Shown: piece by piece, positions 1-8,755 of the stretch | Numbering within the stretch: position 1 is the first letter of the stretch | Layout: every line of letters starts with the position of its first letter | Source: Candidatus Thermochlorobacteriaceae bacterium | GTDB taxonomy: Bacteria; Bacteroidota; Chlorobiia; Chlorobiales; Thermochlorobacteraceae | Assembly: GCA_029263855.1 (NCBI GenBank) | Contig: JAJUFC010000015.1 | Location: 1 to 64,000 of the forward strand | Length of the DNA stretch: 64,000 bases | Direction: 5' to 3' | Translations under genes and position numbers: made by a program | Notes under the pieces: generated by a model | Databases searched by the model: none | Told to the model about the DNA's origin: nothing | The model's input: only the letters and a program-made list of their open reading frames with translations

Positions 1-1524
1 CAACTTCACGTCGCTTGCAACGGGAAGTTCATAGCGTATCGTCGTCGTTGGGTTGAACGGATTGGGATAATTTTGCGTCAAGCGAAACGACCGAGAGGGC
101 GATGCGTTGCTTTCGCCAACCGAAAGCGGCGAACTGCCTTCACGAATCGTGAGCGTTTGATTGGCGGCGACATAGCGCAACAAGTCTCTGCGCCCGCTGG
201 GCCAATTAACATAGAGCGAATCGACAACCTCCGTGCTGCCCAAGCCGAAATGCAGAATTCGCCCGTCATTGGCGACACGTAACTGCCGCCACCACTTGCC
301 GCCCGTTGTATCAGAGTTTACGATAATGACATTTGCGCCAATCGCTTCGCGGGTTGAAACCACCCCCTCTAATCTCACTTTCAGAAAGTTATGTTGCCCA
401 TCGCCAGAAGGAAGCAAGTTCTGCCAAAGCATGGTTTTGGTAAAAAATGGGGAGCGTTCAATAAAACGCACCACATCTAAACTGCCATCACCGTTGAAAT
501 CGAATACATTGCTCGTCATAAGCGTTTCGGTTGAGGTTAAAAAACTATCCGGCATGATATTTCTATACCTTACTTTGCGATTAGGCTGTGGCTCTGAAAT
601 AAAAAGGTAGGACGGGGACATTAAAAAATCCACATACCCGTCATTATTGAAATCATGATTCATATCAAGCCCTGCTTGTATGGAGTCAACCAAGGACTCA
701 AATCCTAATGTGTCAAGGTCCCAACACGGTCTCATTGGAAATTGCGGCGGTGGAATTCCTGTGCCTCTACCAAAACGAAATCTGCGCCACCCCCATCCTA
801 AATCAAGATATCCAGCAAAATCGCGAATGCCATCACTATTGTAGTCAGATTGCTCGTAAAGGGAGATTCCAAAGGGAGTGTTTATGTTACAGTACGGTGA
901 AGGTGGGGGGAAAACGGGGTTAAAAATCTCGGTGAATGTTCGATTCCCATTGTTGAGAAAATATCGGATTGGATTTGGGCGCGGAGGATGTTCCGGTGCG
1001 GCTTGACTAAACTGCAAATCAAACCAGCCGTCCCTATTGAGGTCTAACACAGTAACTCTGTGCGACTGTCTGAACCCGTCGTTCAGCGCAGAGTCAAGGG
1101 AGGTCGTGTCCATCATGCTGAACCCCTCCATACTTCCCCAAACAATCACATAACTCCCGTTATCGCGCCGTGCGCCCAGAATCGCGTCTCTGTGCCCGTC
1201 TTTATCCAAATCATAAAACTGCATTCCTGTAAATGGCCTAATCCCAATCAGCGTATCGGACATATCCAATCCCGAAGTGGCGATGATGTTCTGAAAGACG
1301 CCCGTGCCTGTATTGTGTAGAAATTGTAATTGAGAGGTTTGACCGAAAATGGGTTGCCCTGAAAACGTAAACAAATCCTCAAATCCTGTGTTATACACAT
1401 CTGCGGTTCGGGTTATTGTGTAGTTTGTATCAAGACCCGCTTGTTCAGTAACATCGACAAACCGTTGCGCATTAAGCGGCAAAGCCACCACGAATAAAAA
1501 AAGGAGTGAACAAATCTTCCGCAT
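1..1524 (-). CDS. Secreted FG-GAP/ASPIC-UnbV repeat protein with T9SS sorting domain (3' end cut by window)
   Basis: Reading the minus strand from the ATG at 1524 gives an unbroken frame of 508 codons to the window edge. It starts with a signal peptide (MRKICSLLFLFVVALPLNAQ). At least five Asp-rich FG-GAP/VCBS calcium loops follow (DLDKDGHRD, DLNRDGWFD, DYNSDGIRD, DFNNDGYVD, DFNGDGSLD), then an ASPIC/UnbV-like module around residues 390-455 (GANVIIV, HFGLGS, WPSGR). The start of a type IX secretion sorting domain is at about residue 483 (NYPNPFNPTTTIRYELP); the remaining roughly 75 residues lie outside. The family forms beta-propellers on surface or secreted proteins; the ligand is unknown. 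An in-frame ATG at 1536 is an alternative start; AAGGA lies just upstream of both. Confident on architecture, not on function. Confidence 0.88.
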   Translation of the reverse strand, partial: MRKICSLLFLFVVALPLNAQRFVDVTEQAGLDTNYTITRTADVYNTGFEDLFTFSGQPIFGQTSQLQFLHNTGTGVFQNIIATSGLDMSDTLIGIRPFTGMQFYDLDKDGHRDAILGARRDNGSYVIVWGSMEGFSMMDTTSLDSALNDGFRQSHRVTVLDLNRDGWFDLQFSQAAPEHPPRPNPIRYFLNNGNRTFTEIFNPVFPPPSPYCNINTPFGISLYEQSDYNSDGIRDFAGYLDLGWGWRRFRFGRGTGIPPPQFPMRPCWDLDTLGFESLVDSIQAGLDMNHDFNNDGYVDFLMSPSYLFISEPQPNRKVRYRNIMPDSFLTSTETLMTSNVFDFNGDGSLDVVRFIERSPFFTKTMLWQNLLPSGDGQHNFLKVRLEGVVSTREAIGANVIIVNSDTTGGKWWRQLRVANDGRILHFGLGSTEVVDSLYVNWPSGRRDLLRYVAANQTLTIREGSSPLSVGESNASPSRSFRLTQNYPNPFNPTTTIRYELPVASDVKL

Positions 1525-1622
1525 ATTCCTTAACATCCTTACATATTTTTGGGTCAAAAAAGATAGTAGAATTTCCGAAACATCAATAAGGTGCACAACG
1601 CGACGCCTCACCTCCAATCAGA

Positions 1623-2798
1623 TTACTTTGCTAAAATCATTTTCTTCGTCTGGGAGACACTTCCGTATTGAAGCGTGTAGTAATAAACGCCGCTGGATAG
1701 CGTTCCTTTGGCGTTGAAGACGACTTGATGCGCACCCGGCTCGCGTGATTCATTTAAAAGCACTGCTACTTCTCTGCCCAATGCGTCAAAGACTTTCAAA
1801 CTTACCATCGCGCGTTCAGGCAAGGAAAAGTCAATGGTCGTGCTCGGGTTAAACGGGTTTGGGTAGTTCTGCGAAAGTTGGAAGTTTTTCCCCGTTGTAG
1901 AAAGCATATTGTTGCTGTAGTTGATACCCAGTATATCGGAGTTTGGTGATGTGTTTGAAGGTACGGAATTATCGTCAATCGTGATGCGATACTGTGCTAC
2001 GGCGTCGTTGCCAAGTTGTGCCGTTGAGATGGTGTTATCCGTCCAAGATTGTGTTTGCAACGCTCCCGACGGCGTAAGCGTGGCTCTGAGACTCCAATTT
2101 TGTATGATGATGTTTCCTTGCATGCGTCTGCGATAAATTCTAACATTCGTCAGTTGTCCAGCATCGTTGGTTGGATTTATCCAAGTGAGCTGCGGATAGC
2201 GAAGGCTGAATTGGTCGGGTGCGGTCGCAATTAAATTTGTGATTGTGGGTGCTTGCGGAGCACCGTCAACCCTGAAAGTGCCCGTTGTGCCCGTTCCATT
2301 TACGAATCCCAAAAATGAACCCGGCACATCCCAAAAACTCTGAATGTAAATCAGAATTTGACCTCCCGCATGAATTTCAACGGTTCCTGTAAATGTCACG
2401 CCGGTATCAACGGGAGATTCCGCTAAAGTATCGCGTAATATCCAATCAGATTGTGCAGTTTCTTTTGTTGCCACCTTTATATACGAAACAGTTGCAGGGA
2501 GATTGCCAAAGCTGGAACGGGCGATGCGATTGTTACGAGTCAATCTTGCAGAAACCTTGTAAGTGCCTGCACGAAGTGGAACGGTTTGCAATGCACAATC
2601 CGCGAAAAATGGCTGGTTGAACATATCCCCTAAAACGGTATAGTTGCCTGAGCCTTGGCCTGTGTTCGTGTAGTTAAAACTCAGCGAGGCGTCTTGTGCG
2701 ACGGCGGTCGTAGTAGTTGCCAACATCATCAGCAACGGGATTAGGATTTTGCACCGTTGGAGACGCGCTGCGTCAGAGAGAGAGAGAGAGAGAGACAA
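1623..2798 (-). CDS. T9SS cargo protein with out-of-frame microsatellite at its start
   Basis: The 391-codon frame ends in a complete type A T9SS sorting domain: NYPNPFNPSTTIDFSLP, then a beta-sandwich segment with GREVAVL and SSGVYYYTLQ, ending KKMILAK. The mature part is beta-rich with a fibronectin-like section near residues 185-290; no catalytic motif is visible. The signal peptide core is ILIPLLMMLATTTTAVAQ. The start is the problem. In this frame the only upstream starter is a TTG at 2798, directly before a 21-nt (TC)n tract coding SLSLSLS, with a stop codon just before it. The good ATG (2829, reading MKKTNNFGTLIV) is in another frame and hits TGA after the tract. A gain of one TC unit, or a loss of two, would join them, so the locus may be phase-variable and is drawn here in a poorly expressed state. 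A base-call error in the tract is the alternative. Confidence 0.8.
   Translation of the reverse strand: MSLSLSLSDAARLQRCKILIPLLMMLATTTTAVAQDASLSFNYTNTGQGSGNYTVLGDMFNQPFFADCALQTVPLRAGTYKVSARLTRNNRIARSSFGNLPATVSYIKVATKETAQSDWILRDTLAESPVDTGVTFTGTVEIHAGGQILIYIQSFWDVPGSFLGFVNGTGTTGTFRVDGAPQAPTITNLIATAPDQFSLRYPQLTWINPTNDAGQLTNVRIYRRRMQGNIIIQNWSLRATLTPSGALQTQSWTDNTISTAQLGNDAVAQYRITIDDNSVPSNTSPNSDILGINYSNNMLSTTGKNFQLSQNYPNPFNPSTTIDFSLPERAMVSLKVFDALGREVAVLLNESREPGAHQVVFNAKGTLSSGVYYYTLQYGSVSQTKKMILAK
2775..2795. repeat. (GA/TC)10.5 dinucleotide microsatellite at 5' end of T9SS cargo gene
   Basis: Twenty-one consecutive alternating A/G bases on the plus strand (T/C on the coding strand). The tract separates an ATG at 2829 from the long frame. 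As sequenced, the ATG frame reaches a TGA at 2775-2773. Confidence 0.97.
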
Positions 2799-2829
2799 TT
2801 AACGTGCCGAAATTATTTGTCTTTTTCAT

Positions 2830-3164
2830 AAGAGGAGTTCGTTTAAGTTGTGAGTCAATGCCGCATCAATGCATGTTAAAGGTGCGTTGCGGCGGTTTTC
2901 AAAACGAAAGAACGGGATATAAAGCATTCTCAACAATGTAAAATAAAATTCTTGAAACTCCATTGCGCGCTCATCGATTCGCGTCAAAGCGATTCATGTA
3001 ATCTTCGAAGCCCAAGACGCGGCGCGTATATTCGGATTGCATGAGCGGAGAGGAGAAAAGCGAAACGCGCCGGAACGTCGGGAAGTCCTTTTCCCTCTGC
3101 TCGGCGCGTCTCTTCTGTCAGTGCATAACAGAAAGTTCAACAACAAAGAACAACAAACTCTCGC
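2830..3164. other. Gap between T9SS cargo gene and secreted protein; promoter region plus decayed coding-like segment
   Basis: About 335 bases. The left part would be the 5' leader of the T9SS gene; no Shine-Dalgarno is seen before its ATG. The right part (2971-3117, minus) is an open stretch with coding-like composition but no start, listed separately. Nothing else is recognisable. Confidence 0.5.
2971..3117 (-). pseudogene. Possible remnant of a protein C-terminus
   Basis: An open minus-strand stretch of 48 codons between two TGA codons, with no usable start. Its last part reads like a genuine protein tail (LFSSPLMQSEYTRRVLGF, EDYMNRFDANR, stop). Codon use resembles the neighbouring genes. 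It could be the end of a gene whose body has been lost, or chance. I do not recognise the family. Confidence 0.25.
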
Positions 3165-3797
3165 CTACAAACCCGCCACGCTGTTGCGCTTCGCTTCGGC
3201 TTTCAATTCTTGAAGAAGCGTCGTTGCCGCCTTCGCAACATTCAACGATTTAGATTCAATCATTCGCGGCGAGCGCTTCGCGCGCGATTCCATCGCATAG
3301 TTTGACTTCACGAGTTCAGGGAAGCGCGCTTCAAGCGTCGCAAGGTCGGTTTGAATGCGCGAGACGCTTTCGATTTTCGTTATCATTCGCGGCGCGGATT
3401 TCGGCGAAACGCCTTTTTCAAATTCCGTTTTCGTTACCGTCGCCGTTTCTTCGCGGAACTCAATGTCGCCGCGCTTGACGCTTGAAAGCAGCGACGATTC
3501 GTCAGAAACCGTCATCGCGTTTTGCGATTTCACCGCATTGACGACGATCATCAACAGTTTTTCGTAATTGACGACTTTCGCCTCTTTCGTTTGAGCGGCG
3601 CGCTTTGCGTCTTTGCTTTCAAGCACGTAGGTCGTAGAAACGAGTTCAGGGAACAGCATCTCGACATCGCTGACACTCACTTCGCCATTCGCAACGCCGA
3701 TGTTGACGAGTTTGTCAATCGTTTCGTTTTTGGTCTGCGCGGCGAGCGGCCCAACGACAAGCGCCATCGCAACAAGCAAGAAAAATATCTTTTTCAT
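3165..3797 (-). CDS. Secreted protein of unknown function with internal duplication
   Basis: The 210-residue product has a clean Sec signal peptide (MKKIFFLLVAMALVVGPLAAQ) and no transmembrane segment after it. A clear Shine-Dalgarno (AGAGGAG) lies about 9 nt before the ATG and fixes the start. The mature protein contains two copies of a roughly 47-residue unit, at residues 44-90 and 151-198. They share FPELV, then Y and ES four to seven residues on, then AKR, a K and N, and an amphipathic helix. The linker between them is Glu/Thr/Lys-rich. Probably helical and periplasmic. I do not recognise the family. The next gene downstream on the same strand ends 145 bases away, so it is probably its own unit. 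Confidence 0.75.
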   Translation of the reverse strand: MKKIFFLLVAMALVVGPLAAQTKNETIDKLVNIGVANGEVSVSDVEMLFPELVSTTYVLESKDAKRAAQTKEAKVVNYEKLLMIVVNAVKSQNAMTVSDESSLLSSVKRGDIEFREETATVTKTEFEKGVSPKSAPRMITKIESVSRIQTDLATLEARFPELVKSNYAMESRAKRSPRMIESKSLNVAKAATTLLQELKAEAKRNSVAGL

Positions 3798-3942
3798 AAT
3801 TCAACTCCTCTTGTGTTTAAGGTTAGCGTAAATTTTTCTCAAATTCTTTACGCAAACTTACGACGCGGGTTGTAGCAAAACCATTCGCAAATGCCTGTAT
3901 TTTGAAGCGGGATAAGGGACTACGGGTTTCTACGTAGAAAGG

Positions 3943-5934
3943 CTACTTCACGCCAAGTTCCAAGAGGCGTTTTTGCGCAAGCGGGTGGTTTCCGCCCATT
4001 CGCGCATATTTTTCGTAGCAGAATCGCGCGAGCGCGAGTTGTTTGGAGCGGTAATAGAGCGAGCCTAAGTTGAAGAAACTTTCCGCGAGTTCGCCGCGTG
4101 TTTCTTTGATATACTGCAAGTAGCATCGCTCGGCGGCGGGCGCGTCTCCGCTTTGGTAACAGAACACGCCAAGCTTAGTCAGTTGATATGGATAAGGTTG
4201 GACGCGCCAAAATCCTGAAAGCCACTTTTGAACGCTTGTTGGTTCAGGTTGCGAGAGAATCTCGTTTCGCTCCGCCTCTGAAAACGATTCGGGAAGATTT
4301 AGTCGATTGAGCGCGTCGGCAAGCGTGATGGTTGGAAGGTTCGGCGCGTAATCTTGTCGCGCAAAGACGATTGTCGCCTCGTCCAAGTGAATTAATCGCC
4401 AATCGTTCATTTGCCGCAGTTGTTGATTCCAAATCAGCGACGCGGTATAATCGAACGCGATTAAATCAGGTTTGTATTTTTCAATCAGCGTCCGCAATCC
4501 TCCCATCGCAAAGGCTTTTTTGTATTCGCTGAAAAATTCTTCGCGCATCACTTCGAGCCGCCCGTCGATAAAAATTTTCTGTTTCAATTTCCACCCGAAA
4601 TACGCGCCCGTGTTGAGGTCGTTGATGAGTTTGCCGTCGAGTCCGTTTTCGTTCAGAAACGCGCTCGCTTTGACGGGGTGCGCGTGAATGTTCAAGCCCG
4701 AACCAAAAGCGATGAAACGTCGGTCGGATTGATAGTAAGCGTTAGTTGCGACTCGCGCGGCAAAGAGGAGCGCAAACGCCGCGAGCGCAATCGCAAATCC
4801 TTTTTCAAGCGTTGATTTTTTTTCGGCGACAACTTGAACGCGCGCCGAGAGATTGAACCGCGCCCAAAGTTCGCGCAACGCGGTGGCGAATATCGGCGCA
4901 ACGACCAACGGAAACAGCGGAACATTGCGAATCTGCGACGCAGAAAGAAAAAAGAACGCGCCAAACAAAATGAACTCGTGAACCTTGCGTTGCCGAATCG
5001 TGAGAAGCATCGTCAGAATGCTCGCCAGCGAGAACACGTAAAACAAGTAAATCGGAATAGCGCTGATGAAGGGCATGTTATCCGTCGGCTGAACATCGAA
5101 GGGCGAAATAAATTCGCTCACATACTCTTTGAAAATGTTGTTTCGATCGAGCCGCGTGAAGAGATAAAACGGAAACAGAACGCCATTGATGTGATACGGA
5201 TTCGCGACGCAAATCGCGCCCGCCAGCGCGCACCATTTCCAAAGCGTCGCATCGATTTTCTTCTGATGAATCCAATCGCTCAAACAATACGCGCCCATCA
5301 CGCCCCAACCCAAAATGAACAAGCCTTGCATATTCACCCAAACGAGATGAATCGCCACGAGCGCGGGTAATATCTTCTTGTCGCCGCGCCAGTATCGCTC
5401 AATCACGAGAATCGTAAGCAGAAGGAAACTCCACGTCAGAACTTCGGGGCGGACGGCGAAGCGCAGTTCCAAAATCAATCCCACGAACAACAGCAAGACA
5501 AGCGCGAGCGGAATCGGCGTTCCGACAGAAAGGAATCGCGCAAAGAGCAATCCCAACGCAACGAGAATCAAGAGCGCGTTGACGAGCGTAATGCCTTCAA
5601 ACCCCAACATCGAATAGACGGCGTAGAGCGTCAGTTGATAGAGCCAGTGCATATCGATGTAATCGTTGTTGGGGACGGCGTAAGTATATGCGTCTTTGTC
5701 GGGGAAGGCGCGATGTTCCCAAATCCACTCGCCGCCGTGCAAGTGAAATCCGATGTCAATGTCCACTATCAAGCGCGTCGCCAACGCGCCGAACAGGATC
5801 GCGATCGCAATCAGCGGCAAGGCATAAATCGAGCGGAAGACTTGAGCAAAGGGAATCGGGGCGCGCGAGATTCCGACGTCTATGTCGCGAGCGTTCTTGT
5901 CGGATTTTATCGCGCTTTTTTTAGGCTTGCTCAT
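3943..5934 (-). CDS. Polytopic GT-C-like membrane protein with C-terminal TPRs
   Basis: 663 residues. After a charged cytoplasmic N-terminus (about 30 residues) come many hydrophobic segments to about residue 395, then a soluble C-terminal part. The first loop carries DIDIGFHLHGGEWIW and then DMHWLYQL; an acidic first periplasmic loop after TM1 is typical of GT-C glycosyltransferases that use lipid-linked sugars. The C-terminus (about residues 575-663) has two TPR-like helices pairs (SGDAPAAERCYLQYI, YYRSKQLALARFCYEKYA). The likely role is sugar transfer to a periplasmic or envelope acceptor; substrate unknown. It follows cysS by 15 nt, so the two may be co-transcribed. Membrane topology is clear; the enzymatic role is inferred. 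Confidence 0.75.
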   Translation of the reverse strand: MSKPKKSAIKSDKNARDIDVGISRAPIPFAQVFRSIYALPLIAIAILFGALATRLIVDIDIGFHLHGGEWIWEHRAFPDKDAYTYAVPNNDYIDMHWLYQLTLYAVYSMLGFEGITLVNALLILVALGLLFARFLSVGTPIPLALVLLLFVGLILELRFAVRPEVLTWSFLLLTILVIERYWRGDKKILPALVAIHLVWVNMQGLFILGWGVMGAYCLSDWIHQKKIDATLWKWCALAGAICVANPYHINGVLFPFYLFTRLDRNNIFKEYVSEFISPFDVQPTDNMPFISAIPIYLFYVFSLASILTMLLTIRQRKVHEFILFGAFFFLSASQIRNVPLFPLVVAPIFATALRELWARFNLSARVQVVAEKKSTLEKGFAIALAAFALLFAARVATNAYYQSDRRFIAFGSGLNIHAHPVKASAFLNENGLDGKLINDLNTGAYFGWKLKQKIFIDGRLEVMREEFFSEYKKAFAMGGLRTLIEKYKPDLIAFDYTASLIWNQQLRQMNDWRLIHLDEATIVFARQDYAPNLPTITLADALNRLNLPESFSEAERNEILSQPEPTSVQKWLSGFWRVQPYPYQLTKLGVFCYQSGDAPAAERCYLQYIKETRGELAESFFNLGSLYYRSKQLALARFCYEKYARMGGNHPLAQKRLLELGVK

Positions 5935-5949
5935 CGTTAGAACGTTCGC

Positions 5950-7392
5950 TTAATCGATTCGCCTCCAAGTCGCGCCGTCTTTCGCGTCTTTGACTTCAAT
6001 CCCCGCTTCTTTCAATCGGTCTCGAATCAAATCGCTCGTGGCGAAATCTTTTCTTGCGCGAGCCTCTTTGCGAATGTCAAGCACCAACTCCATCACTTTC
6101 GGGAGCGGATTGGCGGACGAAGCGAGCGTCTCTGCCTTTGGAATGATGCCGAGAATCTGTTTCGCATATGCGTCGAAGAAGTCAAGCGCTTTTGACTTTT
6201 CTTGTTCGCGCAATCCTTCTTTGGAAAGAATGGAATTGATTTCGCGAGAGAGGTCGAAGAACAGCGCGATGGCTTGCGGCGCGTTGAAATCGTCGTTCAT
6301 CGCCGCGCGAAACTTGGCGCGATACGGTTCGAGGTCGATCGCGCCGCTTCCAACAGGCGATTGCGCAAGGCGGTTGTAGGTTTCCGTAAGTTTTTCCAAT
6401 CCGGCTTTCGCGGCTGAAATCGCCTCGTCGGAAAAATCGAGCGTGGAGCGGTAGTGCGACTGCAAGATGAAAAATCGCAAGGCGGTCGGCGGATATTTTT
6501 TGAGCAAATCTTTGATGGTCGTGAAATTGCCGAGCGACTTGCTCATTTTTTGACCATTGACGGTAACAAGGTTGTTGTGAATCCAATAGCGCGCGAAAGG
6601 TTTGCCCGTCGCCGATTCCGACTGCGCGATTTCGCACTCGTGGTGCGGAAATTGGTTGTCCATTCCGCCGCCGTGAATGTCGAGCGTCTCGCCGAGATAT
6701 TTCATCGACATCGCCGAGCATTCGATATGCCACCCTGGATAGCCCCAGCCCCACGGCGAGTTCCATTGCATCAGGTGGTTTGGGTCGGCTTTTTTCCAGA
6801 GCGCGAAGTCGGAGGGGTGGCGCTTTTCGGACTTGACCTCAATGCGCGTGCCTGATTCCATCTCGTCTTGATTGCGCCGCCCCGAAAGTTTCCCGTATCC
6901 TTCAAACGAACTCACATCGAAATAAACTGAGCCGTTTGCTTCGTAGGCGTGTCCTTTTTGAATCAGGGTTTTGATGAGTTCGATTTGTTCGGGAATGTGT
7001 CCTGCCGCCGTTGGCGCGATGTTGGGGCGGTCGATGCCGAGCGCGTCCATATCCTCGTAATACGAGCGCGTATAGGCTTGGGCGACTTCCATCGGCGAGA
7101 CCTGCTCGATGCGAGCGGTCTTCAAAATTTTGTCTTCTCCGTCGTCGCCATCGCCGAGCAAGTGTCCAACATCGGTGATGTTTTGCACGTATCGAACCTT
7201 GTAGCCGACGTGCCGAAGCCATTTGACCATTACGTCAAACGAGACGTAACTCTTCGCGTGTCCAATGTGCGAGTGCCCATAGACCGTCGGACCGCAGACA
7301 TACATCGAGACGAATCCCTCGCGAAGCGGAACGAACTTTTCTTTTTGTCGGGTGAGCGTATTGTAAATGTATATCTCGTCTTGAATCGGCAT
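5950..7392 (-). CDS. cysS: Cysteinyl-tRNA synthetase
   Basis: Class I aminoacyl-tRNA synthetase that charges tRNA-Cys in the cytoplasm. 480 residues is near the usual length of about 460-490. Visible landmarks: the zinc/cysteine-binding Cys33 in YVCGPTVYGH, the HIGH-type motif GHSHIGH (39-45), WHIECSAMS and FPHHECE, which supply further zinc ligands, and KMSKS at about residue 282 (NGQKMSKSLGNF). The C-terminal helical anticodon region ends GATWRRID. It lies 18 nt after the UDP-sugar dehydrogenase gene and 15 nt before the GT-C-like gene, all on the minus strand; this looks like a loose operon rather than functional coupling. Confidence 0.97.
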   Translation of the reverse strand: MPIQDEIYIYNTLTRQKEKFVPLREGFVSMYVCGPTVYGHSHIGHAKSYVSFDVMVKWLRHVGYKVRYVQNITDVGHLLGDGDDGEDKILKTARIEQVSPMEVAQAYTRSYYEDMDALGIDRPNIAPTAAGHIPEQIELIKTLIQKGHAYEANGSVYFDVSSFEGYGKLSGRRNQDEMESGTRIEVKSEKRHPSDFALWKKADPNHLMQWNSPWGWGYPGWHIECSAMSMKYLGETLDIHGGGMDNQFPHHECEIAQSESATGKPFARYWIHNNLVTVNGQKMSKSLGNFTTIKDLLKKYPPTALRFFILQSHYRSTLDFSDEAISAAKAGLEKLTETYNRLAQSPVGSGAIDLEPYRAKFRAAMNDDFNAPQAIALFFDLSREINSILSKEGLREQEKSKALDFFDAYAKQILGIIPKAETLASSANPLPKVMELVLDIRKEARARKDFATSDLIRDRLKEAGIEVKDAKDGATWRRID

Positions 7393-7410
7393 TTTTGAAA
7401 TTCGTTGTAA

Positions 7411-8742
7411 TTACCTGCCGTCGCCGAGCAAGACGATTTTGTCTCGATGCTCGGTCGCGTGTTTGAGCGCGTTGCGCGTGTCGATAATGCACTTTGAGCA
7501 TTTGAGAATCAAGTCGTAATCGAAATTGGCGTGGTCGGTCGTGATGACGACGAGGTCAGCGGATTCGAGCGTTTCCGCCGTGAAGGGCGCGGCGCGCATT
7601 TCGATCACCGCGTTTCCCGTGCCGCGTTCTTTGAAATGCGGAACGTGCGGGTCGCAGTATTGAATGCGTCTCGCGCCTTCTTTTTGCAAGAGTTCGATGA
7701 TTTTGATGGCGGGCGAATGTCGAATGTCGTCGACATTTTTTTTGAAGGCGACGCCGAGAAACAGAATGTTCGCGTCCTGAAACGCGATTGGAAGTTTGGC
7801 GATTTCTTTCATCGCGAGGTCGCGCACGTAGAACGGCATATTCTCGTTGGTTTCCGCCGCGAGCGTGATGAATTTGGTTTGGAAATCAAATTCGCGCGCT
7901 TGCCAGGCGAGGTAGTAGGGGTCAATTAAAATGCAATGTCCGCCGATGCCAGGTCCAGGATAGAACGGCATAAACCCAAACGGCTTCGTCGATGCCGCCT
8001 CAATGACTTCCCAAATGTTGATGCCGCCCATTCGGTCGCATAACATCGCCATTTCGTTGACGAGCGCGATATTGACGCTTCGAAAAATGTTCTCCAATAG
8101 TTTTTCCATCTCCGCGACTTTCGGCGATGAAACCTTGTGAACTTTTGCAATCACTTGTTCATTCGTCAGCGCGGCAAGGTCGGTGCAAAGTTGCGTAACG
8201 CCGCCGACAACGATGGGCGTATTGCTCGTGTTCCACTTCGTATTTCCCGGGTCGATGCGTTCAGGCGAAAAGGCGAGATAGAAATCCTTTCCGACTTTCA
8301 AGCCTGTTTTCTCGAGAATCGGCAATACATAGCCTTCGGTCGTGTTGGGGAAGGTTGTAGATTTCAAAATAATCAGTTGCTCTTTGCGAAGATGTTTGGC
8401 GATGGATTCCGTCGCCGACGTGATGAAGGAAATGTCAGGCTCTTTGTTCGCCGTGAAGGGCGTGGGAACCGAGATGTAGATTGCGTCGCACAGCCCAATG
8501 TGGTCGTAATTATCCATCGCTTTGAAGCCATGTTTGAGGGCTTCTTTGAACTCATCGTCTTTGATGTCTTGAATGTAATTTTTGCCCGCGTTGAGACTTT
8601 CGATTTTGCGCTTGTCCAAATCAATCCCGATGGTTTTGAAGCCTTTGCGCGCAAACTCCACCGCAAGCGGCAAGCCGACGTAGCCCAGCCCGACTACGCC
8701 AATCACGGCGGATTTTTTTTCAAGTTTTTCTTTGAGCGACAT
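7411..8742 (-). CDS. UDP-sugar 6-dehydrogenase (UDP-GlcNAc / ManNAc dehydrogenase family)
   Basis: NAD-dependent four-electron oxidation of a UDP-hexosamine to a uronic acid, used for surface polysaccharide. 443 residues. The Rossmann motif GLGYVGLP is at residues 18-25, the central dimer domain follows SPERIDPGN, and the catalytic cysteine is in GPGIGGHCILIDPYY near residue 270. The C-terminal UDP-binding domain contains LGVAFKKNVDDIRHSP. The match is closer to WbpA/TviB/WecC-type enzymes than to UDP-glucose dehydrogenase, but the substrate cannot be settled by eye. It sits 13 nt after hemE on the same strand and upstream of cysS. Its polysaccharide partners may be the glycosyltransferases at the right end of the window or elsewhere. 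Confidence 0.92.
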   Translation of the reverse strand: MSLKEKLEKKSAVIGVVGLGYVGLPLAVEFARKGFKTIGIDLDKRKIESLNAGKNYIQDIKDDEFKEALKHGFKAMDNYDHIGLCDAIYISVPTPFTANKEPDISFITSATESIAKHLRKEQLIILKSTTFPNTTEGYVLPILEKTGLKVGKDFYLAFSPERIDPGNTKWNTSNTPIVVGGVTQLCTDLAALTNEQVIAKVHKVSSPKVAEMEKLLENIFRSVNIALVNEMAMLCDRMGGINIWEVIEAASTKPFGFMPFYPGPGIGGHCILIDPYYLAWQAREFDFQTKFITLAAETNENMPFYVRDLAMKEIAKLPIAFQDANILFLGVAFKKNVDDIRHSPAIKIIELLQKEGARRIQYCDPHVPHFKERGTGNAVIEMRAAPFTAETLESADLVVITTDHANFDYDLILKCSKCIIDTRNALKHATEHRDKIVLLGDGR

Positions 8743-8755
8743 TTGAAGCGTGAGT

